Virus record (IMG/VR): IMGVR_UViG_3300010370_000051
Coordinates: 1-53,985 of that record
Reading direction: 5' to 3' (one strand)
Source: a virus
Length of the DNA stretch: 53,985 bases
The number at the start of each line of letters is the position of its first letter. Positions within the stretch are counted from its first letter, which is position 1. Under the pieces are notes generated by a model. That model was given only the letters and a program-made list of their open reading frames with translations. It did no database searches and had not been told where the DNA came from. Position numbers and translations under genes: made by a program. Below, piece by piece: positions 40,619 to 48,112 of the stretch.

Positions 40619-41254
40619 TGCTTTAGTATTCTCAGTTTTAATTAATCTATTATCCACATATTGCGATGACTCAGCATATGTCATCGCTTTTCTTGTATCG
40701 AGAAGTACTTGTTGTAAGTACCTTGGTTTTAAAACATAAATTGAACGCTTGTCTTCATTTTTTGCAACTTCATATTCATAGTTAGAAATACCGACTACTG
40801 GATTTAATGTTTCTGTTGGAGTATTTGGATCTGGAATTGTAAACCCAGAATCAACTACTTTTCCAGCAGGAAGAATTAATCTATCTCTAGAATCTTTGAC
40901 TTCTGTGGTTTCATAGTGATGAATTTGATTTAAATCATTTCCATACTTTTCATAAGAATAGTCGTAAATATCTTTACTTGACAATGGCCACTCATCTCTA
41001 ATGTGTGTGATTCCAGCACTTACAATTACAACCCAGTCATATTGAGAACTACCATAGAGTTCTTCTGCAACAGTCTCTGGGCGAGCGCCATCAACAATCT
41101 GATACTTATCAAAAATTGTAAAGACGTTATGTAAATCATCACGAAGTTTAACTCTACGAAAAAGGTTTTTTACAGTCAAATATTGATCTGATGATTTGCT
41201 ATCAGACAAAAATGATTGATATTCTAGATTTGGTAGTTCTCTAAAGTAAGACAT
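40607..41254 (-). CDS. 53: Baseplate wedge protein gp53
   Basis: 215 aa, minus strand. Wedge subunit that lets six wedges join around the hub in T4 baseplate assembly. Conserved start SYFRELPNLEYQSFLSDSKS, then VKNLFRRVKLRDDLHNVFTI and TVAEELYGSSQYDWVVIVSA with DEWPLSSKDIYDYSYEKYG, which I recognise as gp53 of cyanophages (LysM-like second half, YVLKPRYLQQV). It is the last gene of a four-gene minus operon gp4, unknown, gp48, gp53 and shares one base with gp48. Confidence 0.9.
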   Translation of the reverse strand: MSYFRELPNLEYQSFLSDSKSSDQYLTVKNLFRRVKLRDDLHNVFTIFDKYQIVDGARPETVAEELYGSSQYDWVVIVSAGITHIRDEWPLSSKDIYDYSYEKYGNDLNQIHHYETTEVKDSRDRLILPAGKVVDSGFTIPDPNTPTETLNPVVGISNYEYEVAKNEDKRSIYVLKPRYLQQVLLDTRKAMTYAESSQYVDNRLIKTENTKASNP

Positions 41255-42162
41255 TAGAATCCAACTCCTTCTGCTCCGATATCAGATTCGTAATCCTCAG
41301 CATAAATTGGCGTGAGTTCTTGAAAGGATAACCCCAATTGAATATTGACTGGTGCCCCATCAGAATATGTTGCATAAACTCCACCTGGTGCATAATCAAC
41401 TGACATACCTAGAAGAGCACATATTTTAAATTTATTCAAATATGGGTGTGGTTTAGATCCACACATATATTGAATTCTAAAAACTTCAGGTGCTTGTAAA
41501 AATAATCCTGCTGCATTTTGACCTGCTTTTCCTCTTTTAGCAGCACTATGAGATTTGAATTTTCTAATAATTTCTTTAACTGCAAGGGCTTCATCTTGAG
41601 AACGTGGAGTTATATCAAATCCAAAGGAAAAACCATCTCTAAGATTAACACCACTAAAAACAAGTTCTATATTTGAGTTTGCTACTACACCTGCATACCT
41701 TGATGGAATATTGCTATCAGATTTTCCTAAAATTGCATTTGCTGCCATTGAAATAGCAAGTGCTTGACCATACTTTTGAGCAGTTCCAGACATTGCTGCT
41801 CCAAAATATTTGTCAGTTGTTAATTTAACTTTTTCTTTAAAATCGTCAACTGATTTTGTGTTAAGAAGACCAGCACCACCAGCGACAACCGCAGCTTGAA
41901 TTGGATTTAAAGAACTTGGTCCCCATTGCACCTTATTACTATCCGCTACACTGTCAGGTATTGGGAGAATAATAGTTCCTAATATATTCGTAATATCTCC
42001 AGCAATCGCTGCTGTGATTTTATCGCTCGCTGATGGTAATGATAAAGTGTCTCCCTCAGGTACAACTCCAGGCGGAGTATACTTAACAATATCTATTTTT
42101 AAATAATCATCAGAGGATTCAAGTTTTGATAATGGATACCTATAGTTAAACGGTGCTGCCAT
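41254..42162 (-). CDS. 48: Baseplate tail tube cap gp48
   Basis: 302 aa, minus strand. Sits on the baseplate hub where tube polymerisation begins. N-terminus FNYRYPLSKLESSDDYLKID then KYTPPG is typical of cyanophage gp48; the middle is Ala/Gly-rich with helices (QALAISMAANAILG), and the C-terminal half (NIELVFSGVNLRDGFSFGFD, ALAVKEIIRKFKSHSAAKRG) has a tail-tube-like beta fold that ends INIQLGLSFQELTPIYAED. ACTAAATA lies 15 bases upstream on the minus strand. Confidence 0.88.
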   Translation of the reverse strand: MAAPFNYRYPLSKLESSDDYLKIDIVKYTPPGVVPEGDTLSLPSASDKITAAIAGDITNILGTIILPIPDSVADSNKVQWGPSSLNPIQAAVVAGGAGLLNTKSVDDFKEKVKLTTDKYFGAAMSGTAQKYGQALAISMAANAILGKSDSNIPSRYAGVVANSNIELVFSGVNLRDGFSFGFDITPRSQDEALAVKEIIRKFKSHSAAKRGKAGQNAAGLFLQAPEVFRIQYMCGSKPHPYLNKFKICALLGMSVDYAPGGVYATYSDGAPVNIQLGLSFQELTPIYAEDYESDIGAEGVGF

Positions 42163-42175
42163 TTATGTTTTTTAA

Positions 42176-42553
42176 TTATTTAGTTCTAATATTGCTAAAT
42201 GGTAGTCTTCTTAGATCGGCAATTTCTTGTTGATAAACTTCATAAAAACCTCCAGCAACTTCATCCCAGGTGTATTGTCTGGATTCTCCCCAGTGAAAAT
42301 TAATACCTTTAAAACCCCACTTATAAACATCAGTTACAGCAACTAGTGGATTTTGATCATATCTTACACCAGGAGTTTTTGCATTATAGACAAAGACATA
42401 ATACTTACCAACAACTGGAGGAGTTCTAGTTTCTGTTAAAACACTCCTTAGTTTAGTCATCAAGTCATCAGAAGTTTCTATGCCCAATAAATTTTTTACT
42501 AATGGAGCAATGCGATTTACTTTTCCTCTTTGTTGAAGTGTCTTTCTAGGCAT
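42176..42553 (-). CDS. Hypothetical protein in baseplate operon (125 aa)
   Basis: Minus strand, between gp4 and gp48. Basic start (MPRKTLQQRGKVNRIAPLVK), then DDLMTKLRSVLTETRTPPVV, YYVFVYNAKTPGVRYDQNPL and FHWGESRQYTWDEVAGGFYE. I know it only as a protein with a fixed place in cyanophage genomes; a structural or packaging-related role is likely from context. Shares one base with gp4, so cotranslated. Confidence 0.75.
   Translation of the reverse strand: MPRKTLQQRGKVNRIAPLVKNLLGIETSDDLMTKLRSVLTETRTPPVVGKYYVFVYNAKTPGVRYDQNPLVAVTDVYKWGFKGINFHWGESRQYTWDEVAGGFYEVYQQEIADLRRLPFSNIRTK
42177..42184 (-). promoter_or_regulatory. Late promoter box (minus strand)
   Basis: On the minus strand this reads ACTAAATA, 15 bases before the gp48 start and overlapping the end of the preceding 125-aa gene. 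Confidence 0.5.
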
Positions 42554-42990
42554 TACCGAATACCAAGTTCGTTTTCTGTGAGCACTTTGAATTCATATCC
42601 TCTATCAGCACACCACTCTTTTGCTGCTTCCCATTTTGATTGATTTTTAGCATATTCATAAACCTCAGCAATATATTTCTTCGTTTGTCTTTGAGGTTTT
42701 TGTGGTGGTGCAGTTTGTTTTGATGGTTTAATTTCAATCATATATTTCTTGATTGAACCATTCGCTTCTTTGACTTTAATTAGAAAATCAGGAAAATAAC
42801 GGTGTATTTTACCATCTATTGGAGAACGGTAAGGAATACATTTTTCTTCTGATGCCCACTCAATGATATTTTCATTTAAGTCGCAATAAACACAAAACTT
42901 ACGCTCCCATAAAGAACGATAGATGATATTTGTTGGATCACCCTTGTACTTTTCTGGAAAGGATGGTTTATATTTTCCTTTATATGACAT
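42553..42990 (-). CDS. 4: Head completion protein gp4 (PD-(D/E)XK fold)
   Basis: 145 aa, minus strand. In T4, gp4 (also called gp50/65) acts late in head completion before tail joining. The nuclease-type core is visible: IIYRSLWERKFCVYCDLNEN, then RYFPDFLIKVKEANGSIKKY and MIEIKPSKQT, giving PD...ExK. The start MSYKGKYKPSFPEKYKGDPT is the usual one. First gene of the minus operon, with its own late box at 43022-43029. Confidence 0.9.
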   Translation of the reverse strand: MSYKGKYKPSFPEKYKGDPTNIIYRSLWERKFCVYCDLNENIIEWASEEKCIPYRSPIDGKIHRYFPDFLIKVKEANGSIKKYMIEIKPSKQTAPPQKPQRQTKKYIAEVYEYAKNQSKWEAAKEWCADRGYEFKVLTENELGIR

Positions 42991-42998
42991 CTAAATAC
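42991..42998 (+). promoter_or_regulatory. Late promoter box, plus strand, divergent pair
   Basis: CTAAATAC right next to the gp4 start codon; expected start near 43004 for the plus-strand tail module beginning at 43031. Confidence 0.6.
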
Positions 42999-43021
42999 TT
43001 ATACTATAAAACTCATATAAG

Positions 43022-43029
43022 GTATTTAG
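43022..43029 (-). promoter_or_regulatory. Late promoter box, minus strand, divergent pair
   Basis: The plus-strand GGTATTTAG reads CTAAATACC on the minus strand; expected start near 43016, ~26 bases before gp4. The two divergent boxes cross, so each promoter lies in the other's transcribed leader. Confidence 0.6.
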
Positions 43030-43030
43030 A

Positions 43031-43861
43031 GTGGCAGTAAGATCCCGTAGAATATCTGATATCAAACCATTATTTACAAATCTTGCTCAAACCTCTCATT
43101 ATCAAGTAAGATTTGGAGGATTACCTACACCTTTAATATCTTATTTAAGTCGCAGAGGGGTTAATTCTTTTTTCATTAATGAGAATGCTGGACTTCTTTG
43201 TTATGCTGCATCTTTACCTACAGCATCTTTTGCCACTAAATCCGTTGATGGCAACTTTATGGGAATACAGGAAAAGTTTGCCAAAGCAAGAGTGTACTCT
43301 GAGATTGGATTAGACTTTTATGTGGATAAAAATTATTATAATCTAAAATTCTTAGAGCACTGGATGGAGTTCATTGCAAGTGGATCTCATAACCCAATTG
43401 ACAATAGTTCTGCCGGTGCGGTAAGTCAGAGAAATGCAAACTATTTTATAAGAATGCAGTATCCTGAATATTATAAGTGTAACTCTACTACTATTACTAA
43501 ATTTGATAGAGATTATAATGCAGAAATTGAATATACTTTTATAGGTTTATGGCCAGTATCTTTAAGTGCTCCATCAATTTCATATGTACAGTCTGATATA
43601 CTAAAAGTATCGGCATCTTTTCAGTATGATAGGTATATTGCTGGACGTGCATTGAGTAACAATTCATTTGGTGGTAACTTTAATAATATTGATTCAACAT
43701 CTCCATTAGCAGCACCTCAAAACGCTGAGCAACAACAATTAATTCCAGTTCGTGGAAGTAGTGGTGTTGTTTTTAGAAATGCTAATCAAACACAAGCAGA
43801 AGCAACAGTTACAAATTCATTTACTGATTCTCGTGGTCGTCCAGTAGTTAACGGATACTAA
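43031..43861 (+). CDS. 54: Baseplate tail-tube initiator, gp54-like
   Basis: 276 aa, GTG start. Tube-like fold: FTNLAQTSHYQVRFGGLPTP, LLCYAASLPTASFATKSVDG, then FMGIQEKFAKARVYSEIGLD and FYVDKNYYNLKFLEHWMEFI, which follow the tail-tube/gp54 pattern (T4 gp54 has LGYEMDKFHNAP... then a DxxNYRAMQDWVNAV helix). C-terminal ~60 residues are Asn/Gln/Ser-rich. In T4, gp54 with gp48 starts tube growth. First gene of the plus-strand tail module. Confidence 0.8.
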   Translation: MAVRSRRISDIKPLFTNLAQTSHYQVRFGGLPTPLISYLSRRGVNSFFINENAGLLCYAASLPTASFATKSVDGNFMGIQEKFAKARVYSEIGLDFYVDKNYYNLKFLEHWMEFIASGSHNPIDNSSAGAVSQRNANYFIRMQYPEYYKCNSTTITKFDRDYNAEIEYTFIGLWPVSLSAPSISYVQSDILKVSASFQYDRYIAGRALSNNSFGGNFNNIDSTSPLAAPQNAEQQQLIPVRGSSGVVFRNANQTQAEATVTNSFTDSRGRPVVNGY

Positions 43862-43868
43862 CTAAATA
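43861..43868 (+). promoter_or_regulatory. Late promoter box
   Basis: ACTAAATA, overlapping the stop of the preceding gene, 28 bases before the gp26-like start. Confidence 0.5.
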
Positions 43869-43896
43869 TTTTTAACTGAAGTTTTTACAGGTTATT

Positions 43897-44616
43897 ATGC
43901 CTTTACCAAAAATTGTTACACCAACGTATGAGTTGGAAATTCCTTCATTAAATAAAACAATCAAATATCGACCTTTTCTAGTTAAAGAAGAAAAGATTTT
44001 AATTATTGCAATGGAGAGTGAAGATCCAAAACAAATTGCAGAAGCAGTTAAAACAGTAATCGGAAACTGTATTCTGACTAGAGGAATTAAAATTGAGCAA
44101 TTATCTACATTTGATATTGAATACTTGTTCTTAAATATTCGTGGAAAATCTGTAGGGGAAGAGGTAGAAGTTCTCATAACTTGTCCAGATGACGGAGTAA
44201 CACAAGTTCCTGTAGCAATCAGTTTAGACGAAATTAGAGTACAAGTAAAACCAGAGCATACTAGAGATATTAAACTTGATGATCAACTTACATTGAGAAT
44301 GAAGTATCCTTCAATGCAAGAATTTGTCAAGAATAATTTTTCAAGTGAAACTGATATGAGTGTCGATGATACATTTGGTATGATTTCTTCTTGTGTAGAG
44401 CAAATTTATAGTGAAGAGGAGTCTTGGGCATCTTCTGATGTAACTAAAAAAGAGTTAAATGAATTCCTAGAACAGTTGAGTTCAAAACAATTTAAAAAGA
44501 TTGAAAAATTCTTTGAGACAATGCCAAAACTCACACACACTGTAACTGTAAAAAATCCAAATACAGGTGTTGAAAATGAAATTCTTTTGGAGGGTTTAGC
44601 ATCTTTTTTCGGCTAG
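43897..44616 (+). CDS. 26: Baseplate hub assembly protein gp26-like; candidate tail assembly chaperone
   Basis: 239 aa. Matches the T4_baseplate (gp26/gp51) type of cyanophage proteins: LPKIVTPTYELEIPSLNKTI, YRPFLVKEEKILIIAMESED, then TFDIEYLFLNIRGKSVGEEV and CPDDGVTQVPVAISLDEI. The position, directly before two tape-measure-like genes, is where other tailed phages keep the G/GT chaperone pair. The last codons read TCT TTT TTC GGC TAG with a GGAGGG upstream, so a -1 slip would extend the protein by the following 57-codon ORF. The unshifted form would be the main product. Confidence 0.82.
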   Translation: MPLPKIVTPTYELEIPSLNKTIKYRPFLVKEEKILIIAMESEDPKQIAEAVKTVIGNCILTRGIKIEQLSTFDIEYLFLNIRGKSVGEEVEVLITCPDDGVTQVPVAISLDEIRVQVKPEHTRDIKLDDQLTLRMKYPSMQEFVKNNFSSETDMSVDDTFGMISSCVEQIYSEEESWASSDVTKKELNEFLEQLSSKQFKKIEKFFETMPKLTHTVTVKNPNTGVENEILLEGLASFFG

Positions 44617-44640
44617 GAATGGCGCACGTTGATCTTGCGT
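44589..44640 (+). promoter_or_regulatory. Putative programmed -1 ribosomal frameshift site
   Basis: GGAGGG (44589-44594) acts as an internal Shine-Dalgarno 9 nt before T TTT TTC (44604-44610), which is in the zero frame of the gp26-like gene two codons before its stop. A short stem GCGCA/TGCGT (44622-44626, 44636-44640) follows. The -1 frame runs CGG CTA GGA ATG straight into the next ORF. Confidence 0.6.
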
Positions 44641-44792
44641 CATATTATAAAACAAATTTTGCCCTCATTCAGCATCATAAATACTCTTTGAATGAACTAG
44701 AAAATATGATCCCTTGGGAAAGGGAAATCTATATTGGACTCCTTCATCAATACATTGAAGAAGAAAACTTAAAGAATTCATCTAATGGCTAA
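44619..44792 (+). CDS. Small ORF (57 aa), likely -1 frameshift extension of gp26-like gene
   Basis: MAHVDLASYYKTNFALIQHH then KYSLNELENMIPWEREIYIG and LLHQYIEEENLKNS. The SxxELExMxPxEREIYxxLL pattern is typical of the second part of phage tail assembly chaperones and of the C-terminal small hub-assembly proteins in T4-like phages. It can start at ATG 44619, 2 bases after the preceding stop, but no Shine-Dalgarno sequence is properly spaced for this ATG; the in-frame -1 slip is an equally good or better way to make it. It overlaps the next gene by 8 bases. Confidence 0.75.
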   Translation: MAHVDLASYYKTNFALIQHHKYSLNELENMIPWEREIYIGLLHQYIEEENLKNSSNG

Positions 44793-46038
44793 CGGAAATA
44801 CCTCATCACTTGTAGGTCTCCAAGATCAATTAAATACTGTGCGTTCAGAAGTTTTTACGATCAATTCTGGACTTCAGAATATAGCGGGATTAATTCAAAC
44901 TGATAGTTTTCTTGATCAACAAAAACTACGTGATGAAAGAGAGCAACAAAGATTATTAAATGAAAGAGAAATAAGACTTGGACAAGAAGAGCAGTTACAA
45001 CAGAGAGTTTCTGTATCTTTAGTCCAACCTATAGTTAAACTTGAAAATAAAATAACTCCCGTATTTGAAAGAATTACAAGTGTTCTTAAATATTTGTTTG
45101 TTGGTTTTCTTGGAAAAAATGTACTAGGTATTGTAAAATTTGGTGCTGACAAAAGCATTAAAGCGATTAATTTAATTGGAAGCACTATTAGAAATGCTTT
45201 TGGACTTATTGGATCTGGATTTTCACTATTGAAAAGTGGATTTTCTTCAGTAATTAATGGAGTTCAATCAATTACTTCAAAAATTGCAAAAAATGCAGTT
45301 AGATTAGTATCATCACCATTTAAAGCAATTTCTGATATTTTTAAAAATTTATTTAAAGTTGGTGGAGGTCGAACCGCCGCGACGGCTGGCGGTGTTGTCG
45401 GTGAGGCAACCTTAGAATCTGGATTTTTAAACATTCTTAAAAATGTTGGTAAAGTAGGTACAAGTGTTGTAAGTGGATTTTCTCTAGCACAAAATCTTAA
45501 AGAAGGTGATATTCCTGGAGCGGCATTTAATGCAGCATCAATAATTCCTTCACCTATACAATTTCCAGCAGCGGTAGCAGGTCTTGGATATGAAACTCTT
45601 ACTGGTGGTGGAATTGATATGAGAAAAATGTTATCTAGTGGTAAAGAAGCATCACAAAAATTTAATTTCAATATCAGTCAGTTAAATCCATTGAATATTG
45701 ATTTTTCTAAAATGGGTGAAAAGATTTTTGGATCTGAAACTGCAAATCTTGATGCACCAGCAAGAGAAGTCCAAGGTAACGTAGAAACGCCAAAAGCAAC
45801 TCCAAAACCAGTTAAATTAGAAACAATACCACAACAACCAATTAGGCAAACTCCCACAATTGGAACGTTACCAGAACCACCTCCTGATGTTGTATATTTG
45901 CAGAATAATCAACAAAATTCTACTTCAGTTGCTTCTGGGGAATCACGTACCATTACAGATGTTCCTTTAATACCATCATCAAATCCTGATAACTTCTATG
46001 CATTATATGCTCAAGTTAGCTATAATGTGGTAACGTAA
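44785..46038 (+). CDS. Virion protein, tape-measure-like N-terminal part
   Basis: 417 aa. N-terminal ~90 residues are coiled coil (REQQRLLNEREIRLGQEEQL), then amphipathic/hydrophobic segments (ITSVLKYLFVGFLGKNVLGI, NAFGLIGSGFSLLKSGFSSV) as in tape measure proteins, a short anomalous GC-rich stretch encoding RTAATAGGVVGE, then IPGAAFNAASIIPSPIQFPA and a Pro-rich C-terminus (TPKPVKLETIPQQP). Likely packed inside the tail tube or part of the hub. Followed 1 base later by the hydrolase gene; together they occupy the place of gene 29 in T4. The tape-measure role is inference. Confidence 0.65.
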   Translation: MANGNTSSLVGLQDQLNTVRSEVFTINSGLQNIAGLIQTDSFLDQQKLRDEREQQRLLNEREIRLGQEEQLQQRVSVSLVQPIVKLENKITPVFERITSVLKYLFVGFLGKNVLGIVKFGADKSIKAINLIGSTIRNAFGLIGSGFSLLKSGFSSVINGVQSITSKIAKNAVRLVSSPFKAISDIFKNLFKVGGGRTAATAGGVVGEATLESGFLNILKNVGKVGTSVVSGFSLAQNLKEGDIPGAAFNAASIIPSPIQFPAAVAGLGYETLTGGGIDMRKMLSSGKEASQKFNFNISQLNPLNIDFSKMGEKIFGSETANLDAPAREVQGNVETPKATPKPVKLETIPQQPIRQTPTIGTLPEPPPDVVYLQNNQQNSTSVASGESRTITDVPLIPSSNPDNFYALYAQVSYNVVT

Positions 46039-46039
46039 G

Positions 46040-48112
46040 ATGGCAATATCATCTGGAATTTCAATCAAAACAATATCAGACTCTGTTTCAAGAACAAGAG
46101 GTGTAGCATCGCAAACTGGTAAAACCACAATTAAAATTTCTAATTTTTTAAACAAAAATATAAGTACTAAAAGAAATTTATTTTCTGATATTAAGACTTT
46201 AAAAAATAGAAGAATTGAAAGAGAAAAGAGAAATGTTCTAATTGATAGAATGTCGGCACCTATTCTTGCAGTTAGACCAAAAGGTGCTAGAGCATTATCT
46301 GCTTCTGATTCCGGTACAAGTGTTGTAAACCGTCTTCTTGGATTTCTTGGTTACTTAACTGCAGGATGGGCATTATCAAACTTACCCACTTGGATTGGAT
46401 TAGGTGAACAATTTATAACTAGAATTACAGAGGCAACGTCTATTTTAAGTGGATATGGCGATGAATTGATGAGAGTAATGTCTAATGTTGGTAATGTTTT
46501 TACATCAGCTTTACAAAATATATCTACATTTGATTTTTCTGATAGTTCATTTCTTATCAGAAGCTCATTACAAGATTTAAAACTTTCTATTGATACTCTA
46601 GGTGATGGTATTAATCAAGCATTCCAGGTTTTAATTCAACCATTTGAAGCCATTGAAAAAATTCCTGATGCTTACAAACAACTTCCTTCAATAATACCAG
46701 GATTAGACAAACCAGAAGAACCAAGTCCTTCTGGAGGTGGTAATAATCAAGCTAGATCTTCTGTTGGGTCAAAAGAACAAAGAGCTGCATTGGATGCAAT
46801 TTCTTTCGCTGAAGGGACCAGTGGCAAAAATGGATATAGCACTTGGGCTGGATATCAAAAACATGGTCCTGATGATCTCACTGGTTTAACTATTAGACAA
46901 ATACATGATTTGCAAACTAGTTTTATTCGATCTGGTAAAGTTAAAAAAACTGGATCTGCGGTTGTAGGAAGATATCAGTTCTTGACTCCATATAATCAAG
47001 CAAAAGCGGCTGGATTAAATCCGGAAACTGATAAATTTAGTCCTGCTAATCAAGATAAAATGGCAATTCATATTATGAATCAATATGGTATTAGTGATAA
47101 TTTATTAAAAAAGGAGGGAATAAGTGCAAAAGTTTCTGCAATGCTTGGTCAACAATGGGCATCTTTTCCTGGTTCTCCATTTGGACAACCAACAAAACCT
47201 CTTAAATCTATCCAACAAGCATATCAAAAATCTTTAGATTCACAACGAGTAACATCAACTCCATCACCTGCAAATACCTTAGCAAATCTTGGATCTCCTG
47301 CCGCAGCAATTCAAAGTTTCTTTACAGGTCAAAAACCTGCAGCAACACCAGCAGGTCAAAGAAGATTAGCAGTAGGTGATGTATTCACAAAATCACTTGG
47401 AAAAGGTGTTGATTACATTGAAGTTACAAGTCTTGTTGGAGACGGTAGAGGTCACGGAGGAATTGACATTGCAGCACCATCTGGAACTTATATTTCTTTA
47501 AGAGCGGACTGTGAAGTTGTAGCACAAGGACGATATGGTGATTATGGAATATTAATCGATGTTTGGATTGCAAGTTTAGGGATTCAATTAAGAATGGCGC
47601 ACTTGAGTTCTGTATTAATTAAATCCGGTAAGATACCTGCAGGAACTTCTTTTGCTAGAGTTGGAGCAACCGGAAGAGTTAGTGGACCACATATTCACCT
47701 TGAATATGATACTAAAAAGGGAACTCGTGGTGGAGGTGCAGTCAATGATGATCCAAATTATGCTGCTAAATTAGATCAATATGTTAGATTGTTATATCTT
47801 ACAAGTAAACCAGTTGGTCGTGCATTTTCTGGAACTACCCCATTAGTCCCAGGAGCACCATCTCTTCCTACTCAACAATCACCAGACGTTGATATACAAT
47901 CAACAACTGCACTAGAAGCATTGCTTGATAGTCTGTCTCAAGAAAGAGAGGGTAGAAAAATTGTTGTAGTCGATGATAGACAACCATCTAATAGTACGAT
48001 GATGATTCCTTCTGGCAATAGTGATATAGTAAGTGACATAGGAATTGACCAATCTTCTATATTAAATACCTTTATCAAAAACAGATTTCTCTTAGATTTA
48101 AGTTACGTCTAA
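46040..48112 (+). CDS. Tail protein with lysozyme-like and M23 peptidase-like domains
   Basis: 690 aa. Residues 1-~230: basic start, then a hydrophobic segment (LLGFLGYLTAGWALSNLPTW) and helices, tape-measure-like. Residues ~245-390: muramidase/transglycosylase-like, from ALDAISFAEGTSGKNGYSTW (catalytic Glu in FAEGT) through VVGRYQFLTPYNQAKAAGLN. Residues ~450-590: M23 metallopeptidase, with GHGGIDIAAPSG (HxxxD), LRMAHLSSV and GPHIHLEYD (HxH), the zinc ligands of an active enzyme. Both would cut peptidoglycan during DNA injection. The gp5-like protein in this phage has no lysozyme domain, so this protein probably supplies it. Confidence 0.82.
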   Translation: MAISSGISIKTISDSVSRTRGVASQTGKTTIKISNFLNKNISTKRNLFSDIKTLKNRRIEREKRNVLIDRMSAPILAVRPKGARALSASDSGTSVVNRLLGFLGYLTAGWALSNLPTWIGLGEQFITRITEATSILSGYGDELMRVMSNVGNVFTSALQNISTFDFSDSSFLIRSSLQDLKLSIDTLGDGINQAFQVLIQPFEAIEKIPDAYKQLPSIIPGLDKPEEPSPSGGGNNQARSSVGSKEQRAALDAISFAEGTSGKNGYSTWAGYQKHGPDDLTGLTIRQIHDLQTSFIRSGKVKKTGSAVVGRYQFLTPYNQAKAAGLNPETDKFSPANQDKMAIHIMNQYGISDNLLKKEGISAKVSAMLGQQWASFPGSPFGQPTKPLKSIQQAYQKSLDSQRVTSTPSPANTLANLGSPAAAIQSFFTGQKPAATPAGQRRLAVGDVFTKSLGKGVDYIEVTSLVGDGRGHGGIDIAAPSGTYISLRADCEVVAQGRYGDYGILIDVWIASLGIQLRMAHLSSVLIKSGKIPAGTSFARVGATGRVSGPHIHLEYDTKKGTRGGGAVNDDPNYAAKLDQYVRLLYLTSKPVGRAFSGTTPLVPGAPSLPTQQSPDVDIQSTTALEALLDSLSQEREGRKIVVVDDRQPSNSTMMIPSGNSDIVSDIGIDQSSILNTFIKNRFLLDLSYV

